Shown here: positions 1-9,525 of the stretch, piece after piece
How positions within the stretch are numbered: the stretch's first letter is position 1
How the letters are laid out: every line of letters begins with the position of its first letter
DNA from: Physocladia obscura
Lineage: Eukaryota > Chytridiomycota > Chytridiomycetes > Chytridiales > Chytriomycetaceae
Assembly (NCBI GenBank): GCA_027596945.1
Contig: JADGJH010000010.1
Span: forward strand, 1 to 30,560
DNA length: 30,560 nt
Reading direction: 5' to 3'
The notes under the pieces: model-generated
Seen by the model: only the letters and a program-made list of their open reading frames with translations
The model's database searches: none
What the model was told of the DNA's origin: nothing
Translations under genes and position numbers: made by a program

Positions 1-84
1 AAAAAGAAAAAGGAAAGGAGAAAAAAACAAGAAAAAGAAAAAGAAAAATCCACCTTCAACCAATTCCGAAAATATCCATCACAA

Positions 85-2304
85 TCAATCTCCTCCTCCA
101 CCGCCAAACCTCAAAACCCTTTCCTTCCACCCCCTCACCATCTCCATAACTCTCGCAAAATCCGCCACATACCCTGCCTCCACGCAAACACGCCACAACC
201 CGCCCTTCTCAGCATGCCCCAAAAACTTGCCGACATCCCCCGCCGTCATGCCGCCGCTGCCGCCGCCGCGCTCACGCATCCGCACCGCATCCGCAATGAC
301 AGCCTTCATCGCCGGCAACCGCACCGTCAAAAACTCCGCGTCCGTGTACACTTTGCGGAACGCGTGCGCGTGGTGACGTTCAATGACTTTCAAAATGTGG
401 AGCTCTTCGGGTGCCGGCGCGTTGCCGCTGCTGGGTGCGAGTGTGGCGTGGTAGTTAATGTGGTGCGTTTCGAGGATTTTTTGGATGGACGGGCGGAGCG
501 ATGGGGCGAATATTTCGAGGATTTCCATCATGATTTGGTTTGGAGTGTCTGTGCTCGCGAGAAAGAGTCCCGGCATGTCGGTTGTTTTTGTTATTGCTGC
601 TGCTGCTATTGTTTGATAGGGAAGATGAGAGTGTGTTGGCGGTTGGTTGTTGTTAAATAAAATGATAATTACCAGGCATCTTTTTCTTGTGCACCAAAGA
701 TCCATCATCACCGCAACCCTCTTCATCTGTACTTTCGTTATACGTTGCTCGTCTCCGTTTCAATTTTCCATGCTCTCTCTTTTCTTCTTTTTGTTGCTGC
801 TGCGGCTGTTGTTTCTTTTTTCCCTCCGGTTTGTCACTTTCGAGCAGCTCCAGCAACCGATCCGCCGCGTCTTTTCGTTTCTGTTCCTGTGCTTCCTTTA
901 TCTTTTGCCGCTGCTGCTCCTGCTCTCGCTTCTGCCGCTGTTTCAGTCCTGCCGCCGTTGCTGGTGCCGCTCCTGGTGCTTTTGCAATTAAAGTTGTTTT
1001 GATCGTTGCCAAAGGCTTTACTCCTGAAGACTGCAGTACCGCTACCGATTGCTGCGGATACTGTTGTTGCGAAATGCTGCCGTTTTTGCTACTACTACTA
1101 CTGCTGCTGCTGTTCAGAGGTGTCGCTGCAGTTTGTTGTTGTTGTTGTTGCCCCAAAGAAGCAAGTATCATACGCACAAACGATTCCGGCGTCTCTTTGT
1201 AATTTGAAATCGTCTCGAGGGATTCAATCATTGCCTTGGTGCACAAGTTTTTATCTATTTTTTTTTTCAAATAGTGTTATTAGCATACTTTAAAACAAAA
1301 TTAGTATACTAGAAAACAAGAAAAAGAAAGAAGAAAAGAAAAATAATTAAAAAATAAAAAATTGAAGGAACAAAAGGAACGGGAAAAAAAAAAGAAAGGG
1401 AGCAACAAAACAGATAGTTAAATAGAAAGAGAAAAAAAAAATTTTTTTTTTTAACCATTCGAGAGTAAAACTACTTTCGCGCCCGAAAACTTCTGCTGAC
1501 AAAACCGCGCATAATCAAGAATCCTGTCATCGTTTGTCATAACGTCGCCACCGTTGCCAATGTTGCCTCGGATATCCTCTAAAGTTTCGCCGTCCCGTTG
1601 GCCAACGATATTCTCTGCACGGCTTATAAACGCCTGGTATATCAGATTGCCTGCATATCGTGCCATTACGCTAATATCTCCCTGCGAAGATTTTCGAAAA
1701 GTTGCATTCTAAAACATTTTTTTTTTTTAATGCTAATATTATTATTATTGCAAATTTTCTTTTTTTATTTTTTTTATTTACCTTAAGTCCATCCAATTCC
1801 CGGATTACTACTTTCGGGACCATGATGGGAGCGTGTGGCGGAAGCAAAGAGAGTAGTGACTTGCAAAACGGGCCATGTGAAATCCAGAAGTTGGTATCGA
1901 TTACAATCATGGCCGTGTATTTATGAGAAAGTTGTATTTTGGGTGGTGGCACAGCAACTGCAGACAATGACGACAATGATATTGCTTGTTTATTTTGCTT
2001 TTTATTATTTCTATTATCATTATTCGCAGTGGTAGTGGAAGTTGCATTCGCCTTCTCTGTTGCAAATAATAAACTTGAAGAGGATGAGGATAGCGATTCC
2101 AACTGGTGTTGCTGTTGTTTCTGCATTCGTATTGGAGTCGAAATTGAAGGCGATAGTGGTGGTGATCCTTGTTGTTGCTGCTGTTTGCGGAACGTGGTAA
2201 TTTCGTTATTGAGGTGAAGAAGAAACCTTTCGTCGTCAATATCCATCATTTCCACGTCGTCTCCGTCAATGCCTAACGGCGGCGGTTGTGCGGGGAATTG
2301 AAGA

Positions 2305-2337
<33 letters not shown>

Positions 2338-2671
2338 CCAAACCAAAAAATGGGTCCGGCGTCCCTGGTTCCTGCTGCGGCAGGGTTTGTTGCAGCGCCA
2401 AATGTGAAGGCATGGTTGCGAAAATTTTGCAGTTGTATAGTTTGTTGCCCTTGGGTTTGGTGTTGTTGCAGGAATGGCAGATGCCGCTGCTGCTGTTGAA
2501 GGAGGGTCTGGTGTTGTTGGTGTTGGTGTTGCTGTTGCTGCAATAGTTCCTCCTGTTCGTGACGCTGCTGGAGATCCTGCAGATGGAGTTGCTGTGGAGA
2601 TTGCAGTTGCAACTGTTGGTTTTGCTGTTGCTGCTGCCGCTGAAACTCCGGGTATTGACGTTGCTCGTGCA

Positions 2672-2703
<32 letters not shown>

Positions 2704-2765
2704 AACGGCCGTTGGTTGGCCGAGATGACGGGCGGCCAGCCGCCACGGGTAAAGGTGTTCTGCAT
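85..2765 (-). CDS. SWT1: SWT1-like PIN-domain endoribonuclease, polyQ-rich, four exons
   Basis: Spliced model: complement(join(85..605, 673..1254, 1456..1708, 1782..2765)), 779 residues. All three introns (73, 201 and 67 nt) are GT-AG and keep frame. The joins rebuild a PIN nuclease: IDTNFWISH (acidic D290), RELDGLK (E323, end of exon 1), TNDDRILDY (D388/D389) and LLSNDKNL (D413, made across the second junction). This order and spacing match SWT1, known in yeast as a nuclear-pore-associated endoribonuclease that removes defective mRNPs. The N-terminal third is glutamine-rich with runs of Q and S; a second Q/K-rich linker follows the PIN domain, then a conserved-looking C-terminal helical domain (about residues 620-770). 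The start ATG at 2765 is only 25 bp past the COQ9 stop on the same strand. The PIN assignment is strong. The exact SWT1 orthology is inferred from the PIN motifs and layout, and the start codon is less certain because the N-terminus is low complexity. Confidence 0.82.
606..672 (-). other. Intron 3 of the SWT1-like gene
   Basis: The 67-nt intron has donor G|GTAATT and acceptor AATAG. It joins a one-base and a two-base codon remainder, giving an alanine, and carries the reading frame into the C-terminal exon. Without it the protein would stop after MPGNYHFI at 653. Confidence 0.7.
2311..2338. repeat. (GTT)n/(CAA)n trinucleotide run in the SWT1-like gene
   Basis: A run of about nine GTT units on the + strand encodes uninterrupted glutamine (CAA) on the minus strand. 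It lies in the polyQ N-terminus of the SWT1-like protein. Confidence 0.9.
2671..2703. repeat. (TGC)n/(GCA/CAG)n trinucleotide run in the SWT1-like gene
   Basis: Consecutive GCTGCTGCT units encode CAG glutamines near the N-terminus. The neighbouring 2311-2338 run uses CAA, so the polyQ is kept with two different codons. Confidence 0.85.
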
Positions 2766-2778
2766 TGTTGTTCAAGTC

Positions 2779-2784
2779 TTTATT
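2779..2784 (-). terminator. Poly(A) signal AATAAA of COQ9
   Basis: AATAAA on the minus strand lies seven bases past the COQ9 stop and 13 bases before the ATG of the next gene on the same strand. Any cleavage downstream of it would fall in or beside the SWT1-like start region. Confidence 0.5.
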
Positions 2785-2790
2785 ATTACA

Positions 2791-3621
2791 CTATTTCAGC
2801 AAGCCCCGTGACGCGAGGAGACCCTTTGCGCTCTTGAAGCCAAAGACGGCTGCGGCAGACAGGTCGTTGGAGGCGCGAGCGGCGGAGGCCAGGTCCTGCA
2901 GGCGGCGGTCGAGGAAGGCGAGCGAGTCGACGAAGGCGGGGCTCTTGTCGGTGGTCATGAAAAGCTCTGTTGCGGCGTAGACGGCGGCGAGGAGGCCGCG
3001 CTTCGAGTACCAGGCGCAGGCGGCGTCGGCGCGGGCGTCGCGGTCGCCGGCCACGTGCCACATCTCGTCGGCGAGTGCGGCGAGGTTCGCGACGGCGGCG
3101 GGCGCGTGGGCCGGCTGCGCCATCAGGGCCAGCGCGCCGGGCCACACGTGCGCCAGCGGCTGCACGTACGCGAGCCGCCGCGCAACGACCGTCCGCACGC
3201 GCGCCGTCATGCCGCGGTGCTGGTGCTGGTGCTGGTGCTGGTGCTGCAGCTGCGCGAGCTCCGCCGCCAGCGCCGCGTCCGCCGAGAGCCGCGCCGTCGC
3301 CTCAACCACAAACTGCTCGGCGAGCGCAACCGGCCCGCGTGCCACCGCCGACGCCGCCATTGCGCTGAGTCCGCGCGCCGTGCTCGCCGACCGCAGCGCC
3401 GTCCACGTGAACCCGTGCGCCGTCACGTGGCCGTCGTCCAGCGCCGTGCGTATCAGCAGCCGAGCCAAGTCCCCTCCTTCGGCCCCTTCCGCTCCTTCGC
3501 CGCCTGCCCCTGCCGTGATCCGTATTGCGCGCACATCCGGCGCTGCGGTTACATACCCTCGTCGTCGCATCAATACCCTTTTCCCCAACCCCACCATTGC
3601 TTGTCGCGTCCTGACAAACAT
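2791..3621 (-). CDS. COQ9: COQ9, ubiquinone biosynthesis lipid-binding protein
   Basis: Single-exon 276-residue protein. COQ9 is a mitochondrial matrix protein that binds isoprenoid lipid and supports the COQ7 hydroxylase in coenzyme Q synthesis. The sequence shows an arginine-rich, acid-poor N-terminus (about residues 1-26) like a mitochondrial presequence, a TetR-like helical region (about 50-110), and the family core: LAALADEMWHVAGD (about 181-193), WYSKR (204-208) and YAATELFMTTDKS (215-227), with FLDRR following. A (HQ)n run at 127-135 interrupts the middle. ATG at 3621 is chosen; an upstream in-frame TTG two codons earlier is not needed. The gene is far richer in G+C than its neighbours and its product is alanine/arginine rich. 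It lies between a possible small ORF upstream and the SWT1-like gene 25 bp downstream. Confidence 0.88.
   Translation of the reverse strand: MFVRTRQAMVGLGKRVLMRRRGYVTAAPDVRAIRITAGAGGEGAEGAEGGDLARLLIRTALDDGHVTAHGFTWTALRSASTARGLSAMAASAVARGPVALAEQFVVEATARLSADAALAAELAQLQHQHQHQHQHRGMTARVRTVVARRLAYVQPLAHVWPGALALMAQPAHAPAAVANLAALADEMWHVAGDRDARADAACAWYSKRGLLAAVYAATELFMTTDKSPAFVDSLAFLDRRLQDLASAARASNDLSAAAVFGFKSAKGLLASRGLLK
3215..3246. repeat. Hexanucleotide repeat GGTGCT in COQ9
   Basis: About five GGTGCT/GTGCTG units encode alternating His-Gln in COQ9 residues 127-135. This is an in-frame microsatellite inside an otherwise conserved mitochondrial protein. Confidence 0.85.
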
Positions 3622-3715
3622 TGTCAAAAAGTGAAAAAAAAGCCCTGTTGAAAGTTTATATCAACCTTACAAAAACAATGGTCGTTCTTTTCTAAAAACG
3701 GTGTGATTGCAATAT

Positions 3716-3721
3716 TTTATT
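3716..3721 (-). terminator. Poly(A) signal AATAAA after the small ORF
   Basis: AATAAA on the minus strand sits 28 bases past the stop of the 68-residue ORF, a normal spacing for a eukaryotic 3' end. It supports a separate short transcript here. Confidence 0.35.
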
Positions 3722-3749
3722 TCTTAAACGAGGCTACAGTGGTGGGATA

Positions 3750-3956
3750 TTAGGAAAAATACTCCACCGTTGCAACGTGTGATGCTACTTTTGCCACATT
3801 TTGTGACAAGTTTGCCGTGGTCGGGTGTACTGCGCCGTGGTATACATGTGCGGTACCCCACCAAGTAACAGGCATGAAATTTTTCTGATTTATCAGAGAG
3901 AGTTTCGTAATTGCATTTAGTTGCTGAAAGACATATGGCAGAATGGAAAAGTTCAT
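3750..3956 (-). CDS. Possible small protein, 68 residues, unknown function
   Basis: The ORF begins MNFSILPYVFQQ, contains the tryptophan pair in PVTWWGTAHVYHGAVHP, and ends ATVEYFS. I do not recognise a family. In favour of it being real: the composition is protein-like, not low complexity; the ATG follows the BCS1-like gene's own AATAAA (3990-3995, minus) by 33 bases; and a second AATAAA lies just past its stop. It fills most of the otherwise empty gap between the BCS1-like gene and COQ9. The short basic N-terminus could be a small mitochondrial protein, but that is only a guess. The same frame stays open upstream into the BCS1-like coding region, so a longer chance ORF cannot be excluded. 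Confidence 0.35.
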   Translation of the reverse strand: MNFSILPYVFQQLNAITKLSLINQKNFMPVTWWGTAHVYHGAVHPTTANLSQNVAKVASHVATVEYFS

Positions 3957-3989
3957 TTCAAAAAAAAGAAAATTGCTTCTTTGCATTCT

Positions 3990-3995
3990 TTTATT
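3990..3995 (-). terminator. Poly(A) signal AATAAA of the BCS1-like gene
   Basis: AATAAA on the minus strand, about 107 bases downstream of the BCS1-like stop, in an A/T-rich tract. Confidence 0.4.
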
Positions 3996-4101
3996 TTGCC
4001 AGAATATAAAAACATGCAACATAAAAACAAAAAAAAAATAATAATAATAAAACGTGAAGGAAAAAAGGAGAGATTGAATAAAAAATAAATCACACACAAA
4101 T

Positions 4102-6350
4102 TCACACAACTTCCGCTGTGAATACTTTTCGAGACCGTATTTCAGAATCGACACCGTTCTCACTGCCTTCGTCAGATCCAACTGCCGAATCGGAAGAAAT
4201 ACTCAAATCAATCAACTTTATCTTTTCTGGCTCAGGAGTCATTGCAGCTTCTCCAGCCTGAATTCCAGTCGTGAGCGGCTTTCCATTCAGCAATTCTGAC
4301 GCGCGCTCCATCAATCGTACCGGAATAATTGATGGATTCGATCGGTATAAAATCATCAATCGTAGCGCATCGCAAGGAGCAATAACTTGCTCTGGAACTG
4401 GGTTAGACACAAAGTCAAGAGTAGCTTCAGTATCGTTCATGACTGATTGGTACATGCGGTTTAATTGGTATCTTGTGCAGTATCCAAGAGACAAGTGAAG
4501 ATCAATACGGCCCGGACGAATAAGAGCGGGGTCCAAAACCTCAGGGTGGTTGGTGGTCATGATGATTATGACGTTTGGTTCCAGCATATGCCCATCAAGA
4601 CAGTTGAGCAGCATGGAAAGGGTGAATCCACTGAATAGAGAACCTTTTCCGAGTTTCAAATCACCAAAATCCATGCCGCCAAAACCGCCACCACTGCCAA
4701 AGCCACTTCCAAATCCTCCGCCAGATGGCAAAGATGGACCAATCATTGAAGATCCGCCATAGTCTCCCATCATTCCAAAACCTGAGTCCAGCATGCTGTC
4801 AAACATGTCATCATCGTCATCCTTGTAGATTTCCATCAAATTGAGTTTCTTTTTCGGTTTCTTTTCGGCATCCCCGTCTTCAGCGGCATCAGCGGTAACT
4901 TCAGCCTTCTCGACTTCAAGAAGCTTCTCTTCGGCCGCCTCTCGCTTTTTTCGCTTGATTTCCATTTCTTTTTCCTTCAACGCACGCATTTTGTCAACTT
5001 TTTTGAGTGCAAAGCGACGTTCACGTGTATGCACCTCTGCAGACTGTGCGTCAATATCTTCGAAAACAATAATCGAGTTTCGAGGAACAGACGCGAAGGC
5101 AGATTGCAGTTCATTGTCGGTTTTGATGTCTTGTAGATTGATGTAATAGAGATCACGATTGTATGTGGCAGAGATAGCATTAATCAATGAGGTTTTTCCT
5201 GTGCCTGGCTTTCCAGAAAACAGATATCCACGACGGTATGGCAGACCCATACGTTTGTAAAAGTCTTTGTCGCTGGAAAAGGTCTCCAGATCCTTGAGAA
5301 GAAGAGTTTCTTGGGTCACGTCGAGAGCAACAGAAGAGAGGCCGCGGGATGAGCGCAAGTTCTGGACCCACCGCCACCAGGAGCAGTCGGCAGGGCGTTC
5401 GTACCGCGACCGCCTCTTCTTTGCCGCTTGATTTTTGGCATAAAGTTCAGAGATTTCATTGAGAGTTGTTTGCATAGATTCGAGGGTTGCGACTTCGCCG
5501 TCAACGCGACGAATGAGGATGGGCGGTTCACGGTTGATGAGGGGATCTGGGGCGCGATCGTTCTTTTTGTCATCGCCACCTGAGGGCGGGGCGTTGGAGT
5601 TGGAGTGGTCAAATTGACAGATGAACTTTAAGGAGTTGAACTCTATTTCTAGTTCGCGATCGTTGAGGGGCAGGATGTGGAAGCGGGGAATGTCAATCTT
5701 GTAGTATTCATTGTTATCTTCTTCCTCCGAGTCGCTGTCATTGTCATGCTCCGGCACGTACGGCACCATGCGGAACTGGCCCTTCGTCTGACGTTTTGAA
5801 CGGTCCGTGATAAGCCAGGCCAGTGCTTTCCAGTGCATGTTTTCCTGGGCTTCATTCCACTCATCCATTCGGTGAAACTCAATCTTGACACTCAGATTCA
5901 CCTCATCGGCCTCGCCATCCTCAAGGTCGATTACTTGACGTATACCGCTCCCAATCAGCCCAATTAGACCCATCACCAAAGTTACCAGCGACGACACCAC
6001 AAACATGTCCACCACCATGTTGCCCGAGTTCACACTGACCAGCGACGGCAGAAACGCCATCAGACACCCTTGCATCTGTGCTCCAATGAGGATATCTAAT
6101 GGTTTACGATAATCAGCTAAAAACTACTAAACTTAACTTGCAATAGTTCTATCTTTTCTCTTAAACCATCTATCTCGCTTCAACTAGTAAAACACTCAAA
6201 CTACGATGCTTAACGCAAGCACTCACTAACAGCGCTTAACAGCCAACGCTCACCTACTATCGGTCGCAGACTGCCGTTGTTGTCTCCGTCTAGGGCCTCA
6301 CGCATTCCCTTTTTGAACGACCGCCATCCTTGAAGTATTGTTTGATGCAT
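4102..6350 (-). CDS. BCS1-like AAA+ ATPase, two exons
   Basis: Spliced model: complement(join(4102..6095, 6254..6350)), 696 residues. The 158-nt intron has donor G|GTGAGC and acceptor CATTAG and makes a GAT codon at the join. The protein has a hydrophobic segment (about 63-83), a BCS1-type N-terminal domain, then an AAA core: Walker A GKPGTGKTS (327-335), Walker B IIVFEDID (374-381), sensor TTNHPEVLDPALIRPGRID (546-564) with arginines R559 and R562. BCS1 proteins use ATP to move folded cargo (the Rieske protein in yeast) across the inner mitochondrial membrane. Here an insertion of about 140 residues, charged then glycine-rich, separates Walker B from the conserved FTLSMLLNCLDG segment. A long acidic/proline-containing C-terminal tail follows. 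I read it as a BCS1-like paralog; whether it is the true Rieske chaperone is not settled, and no classic presequence is visible. Confidence 0.83.
6096..6253 (-). other. Intron 1 of the BCS1-like gene
   Basis: GT-AG intron of 158 nt. Its removal adds 39 N-terminal residues (MHQTILQGW...RPIVDILIGAQ) in frame ahead of the methionine at 6075, making the hydrophobic N-terminus continuous. Confidence 0.65.
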
Positions 6351-6590
6351 TTTCCTGTGTGAATGCTTTTTTTGTATAATTATATTTAAAACGTTTGAAA
6401 CTTGGCATTTTGTATTGAATTTTTGTGGCAAAGCAAATGTGGAATTTTTCACATCGGACTTGTCCTTCTCCACCCCAGCACATCGAAAATGAAAAAAAGA
6501 GAGAAAAAAAAACAACTTGACCTTTTCTTGTTTTTGTTATCTAAAATATCGAATTGATTTTGTCAAACAGGTTGTTGTAGTGATCTGGCG
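6351..6590. other. Upstream region of the BCS1-like gene
   Basis: A/T-rich sequence with normal CG frequency. It should contain the promoter and 5' leader of the BCS1-like gene; I see no other gene. CG dinucleotides become rare from about 6590 onward. Confidence 0.4.
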
Positions 6591-7029
6591 GACTTGATAC
6601 TAACACCAGCATTAACTAATACACTGAAACACAATATATTCCGCTCCATTCTGCTCCATCTTCAGAAAAAAAAAAAAGGTCAACTAAAAAGAACTCAAGA
6701 AATTTCATTTTCAGATTGTTTCCAGGATGTTGAAATTTTAATTAATACCACTTTATTGGACCAAAACTTCTGTCAATTTTTTTAATCAAAGAAGCCAAAC
6801 AGAGCTTTCACTATGCCAAAAATTATTTGTGAAGAAATGAAGACATATGGATCAACAAGGCGCAATTTTTGAAATATGCATGTCTATTAATGAAGAGTTG
6901 GCACATGCTTGTTTTTCATATGCAAATTACATTTGATTCATGAAAGTATTGATTCTAATAAAAAATTTGAAGCTTATTTTATTTTTTTAAACTGTGATAA
7001 AAAAACAATGTTAAAAAAGTAAGATTTGA

Positions 7030-7780
7030 AAGCAGCAGAGCCTCAAAGCTCAACTGGTGTCTCTCATGGTGAAAGGCTGGTGGCAGTGCAATCAGCCAAA
7101 ACTAGTAAGAAGTGGAAAATCAGTGACCCTGCAACATCTGCATCAAATAATTTAGTCTCATGATAGCAAATTAATGGGAAATAGGCCCAGAATGAACTTG
7201 AAACATGTCTGAACAGGTATTGTTCTTCACACTCTGGAGATAAATAAAATGAATAGAAACTACAGGTAAGTGCAGTTAATAAATAAAAACACAATTTTTC
7301 TCTTTTTCCTTGTAAAAAACTGAGTCTTTGTTCTGGCACCACCAGCAACAAGAACCTTCTATTTGCACCTAGGCTGTATCCTGTAAATGCCAGCATCTAG
7401 AGTCACCTTATCACCAATTGCCCTGGATATTTAACTCCTTCCACAACAGTCTTTAATCTGTCTGAAGTATCATGAAAGGCAAGGGAAAAAAGGTGTAAAG
7501 AAAAGGTTGACACTTATCCCTGAGGCTGCTGTGAATCCAGTTCAGCAACTGTAAGTGTCACAATGGACCAGCTTGAGCTGATGGACCAACTTCAAGCTGA
7601 TGGCAAATGACAATAAAGTACCATTGAAAATGAACAATTTAGAAATACCTTTAGAAAACTGCCACATCATCTCATTGATGTGGTTTTTACCAGTTTTCTG
7701 AGGGGAAAACAGCAAAGTGATGGCAAAAGCACTATAAATAGTGAAACCCACAGCAGCACTACAAAATTATCTAAAAATTG
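7030..7780 (+). pseudogene. Broken coding traces, unidentified
   Basis: On the + strand, short stretches read like protein and are interrupted by stops and frame changes. One has KKWKISDPATSASNN near 7100-7145. Another has VTMDQLELMDQLQADGK near 7555-7605, followed by FRKLPHHLIDVVFTSF near 7645-7690. No family is recognised. TGA/TAA stops in place of CGA/CAA codons would fit CpG decay. Opposite-strand ORFs here look like shadows. Confidence 0.3.
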
Positions 7781-8220
7781 ATAACGTATAGTTTTGACAG
7801 CTCTTTCCTAATAGCTCCCTGTTGAATCCTGCAAAGGCAGATTCACTTGAACTAGTGGAATTGGCACAGTAAAGTATAATTTAGTTTTAGAATCTTATTA
7901 TTTATTTCCAAGAATAGAACAACAATTTAATATACCCAATTCTGTGCCTCAAATTAAAACTTTTTGTGCCTCATTTCTAATGCCTCAATATTGATTAAAA
8001 TCCAATTTCTTTGCAAAAGAAAATTGTTAAATATAAAGAGACAAAGTTAGAACATTTAATCCCCATTCTTAAATTTTGCTGTGAATGAAATAAACATTGT
8101 TTTCTTTCACAGTTATCTAATAAATAATATTTCTATTTCCAATTCCATTAAATATTATTTAACATTTATTCAGCTTGTATAACACATTATATTCTTAAAT
8201 CTAACACTCCCAACTCCACT
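7781..8220. other. A/T-rich stretch, nothing recognised
   Basis: CpG-poor, A/T-rich sequence without a usable ORF or recognisable repeat. It lies between the coding traces on the left and the downstream end of the retrotransposon remnant on the right. Confidence 0.5.
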
Positions 8221-8224
8221 CAAC

Positions 8225-8890
8225 AAGTTCCACATGTGGTCAAAGATTTTTGGTTGGTTTAGGCATTTTGGACAGATGATTTTTGGCTATTTTATTGTTG
8301 TAGTTTGTCAAGTGTTTGTGGGTTTCTATTTAGGATGATTATTATAAATGTGTGTTATTCTGAAATGTTTGGTCTAGTGTGTTTTTCTATTTTTCTGAGA
8401 AGAAAAATATATTGTTTATTGTTGCATTGGTATTTATACCGTTATTACATGTTTTTTGTTGAAGTTCATTAATTTTTTGGTTCTGGTAAGATTTGAAAGT
8501 GTGTTTTATATATGTAAATGGGTATTTATCAAGATTGCTTTTGAATCTGGGGAAGAATATTTCTGGGTCAATTTCTGGGTTTGATATTATTAAGGCTATT
8601 TCATTTGACATGGAAAAAAACATCTTTTAAATCTTGTTTTTCTTTTGATCGTATTTTTTTTAGTCATTTCAATAATTACTATATTTGTTTTTAAGATCTG
8701 TCTGTGAGCCTAGAAATATTTTAACTTTTTTGATATTTTTGATTGAAGATTCAGAGTCTGTGAAGACTTTTATTTTGTGTTGTTAGGTATTTTATGTAGT
8801 ACAGCATTAATTTTTAGCATTTCTGCTTTGTATGAAGAAATATTTTCATATTTGAATTTGAATGGTTCTGTATGGTCATCAATTTTTTCA
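8225..8890 (-). mobile_element. Decayed non-LTR retrotransposon 3' end (RNase H and zinc motif)
   Basis: On the minus strand an RNase H-like segment runs from about 8884 to 8690. It has SSYKAEMLKINAVLHKIP (the conserved glutamate region) and then, after a one-base frame slip, VFTDSESSIKNI (the TDS aspartate motif). A linker ORF at 8623-8387 follows (EIFFPRFKSNLDKYPFTYIK). Then comes CPKCLNQPKIFDHMW at about 8274-8230, a C-x2-C...H motif seen after RNase H in fungal LINE-type elements. The order is what a LINE ORF2 C-terminus would show. Frame shifts and stops make it a fossil. I could not find its reverse transcriptase domain upstream (above 8890), so the element is truncated or more diverged there. 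Confidence 0.6.
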
Positions 8891-9030
8891 GTGGGAGGCT
8901 GATGCTATCAGAATTTTGGCTCTTTGCTCATGGACTGACAATTTCCTCAACCAATCAGATTTGACCTTCCTTCAACCAATCAAATGAACCAAATCCTTTT
9001 TGGATGTTGCCACCCATCACCAGCTTGAAA
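8891..9030. other. Short CpG-poor spacer
   Basis: Sequence just upstream of the retrotransposon fragment on the minus strand, where more of the element would be expected. It contains repeated AACCAATCA-type words (near 8949-8986), but I see no reverse transcriptase motif. Confidence 0.3.
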
Positions 9031-9037
9031 ACACAAG

Positions 9038-9382
9038 GTGAGAATAATGAAGAAAAAAAAAAGAACTAAAATGCATAATACTTACGCCCTTCCTGTCCAT
9101 GTGCAACAGCCTAAACCAACAACTGATGTGACACAACAATTGCCAAAACAGATGCTAAATTCATCAAAGCAACCTATGTGGGGACTCAAACAAGTCCCAA
9201 ATCATCTGAAGGATAGCCATGGTGGCAAACAGATTGGAGCTAACACAAAAAAAATAGGTAATGAGTTTACAGTTAGTACTGTTGTTCTGACAATTATAAA
9301 ATACAGCTGCAAAGTCCACAGAGTCATGTGCACACCCAAACACACCTTCATCTACATTGATTCCAACACCAGTACATATTGA
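9038..9382 (+). pseudogene. Isolated open frame, unidentified
   Basis: A 114-codon open frame (near MHNTYALPVHVQQPKPTTDVTQQ... to IDSNTSTY) in the CpG-poor block. It is polar and threonine/glutamine-rich at the start, similar in flavour to the degenerate repeat protein that begins at about 9526. It may be its 5' part, but I could not find a splice pair that joins the two in frame. The opposite strand is also open here, so coding status is uncertain. Confidence 0.25.
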
Positions 9383-9525
9383 CAATGTCAAAACAGACCT
9401 TGCGCACACCTGTGAGTGTTTGATTTTGTGGTGAGTTAGTGTGTTCACAAAAAGTTGTGACAATCTGGACAAGCATTCCATCCACACTGTCTTGTTTTTG
9501 TGCATATTTTAATATTGCCCCTGCA

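Noticed and set aside
214..660. Plus-strand frame opposite the last exon of the SWT1-like gene
   Set aside because: It is the mirror of a GC-rich coding exon and has no recognisable motif; the minus strand explains the sequence through splicing.
687..1202. Plus-strand frames rich in Cys, Phe and Leu at 0.65-1.29 kb
   Set aside because: They are the reverse complement of CAG/CAA/AGC low-complexity coding sequence of the SWT1-like gene.
2266..2775. Two other minus-strand frames (Ala/Thr-rich and Ser/Asn-rich) over the polyQ exon
   Set aside because: Trinucleotide repeats keep all three frames open. Only the Q frame continues into the PIN domain.
2970..3651. Long arginine-rich frames on the + strand over COQ9
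   Set aside because: High-GC shadow frames with few stops; COQ9 family motifs are on the minus strand.
7064..7396. 110-codon minus-strand frame in the CpG-poor block
   Set aside because: Hydrophobic, Cys/Phe/Leu-rich reading with no motif; the + strand reads more like protein.
9164..9505. 113-codon minus-strand frame
   Set aside because: It overlaps an equally open + strand frame and shows no reverse transcriptase or other motif that would tie it to the retrotransposon remnant.
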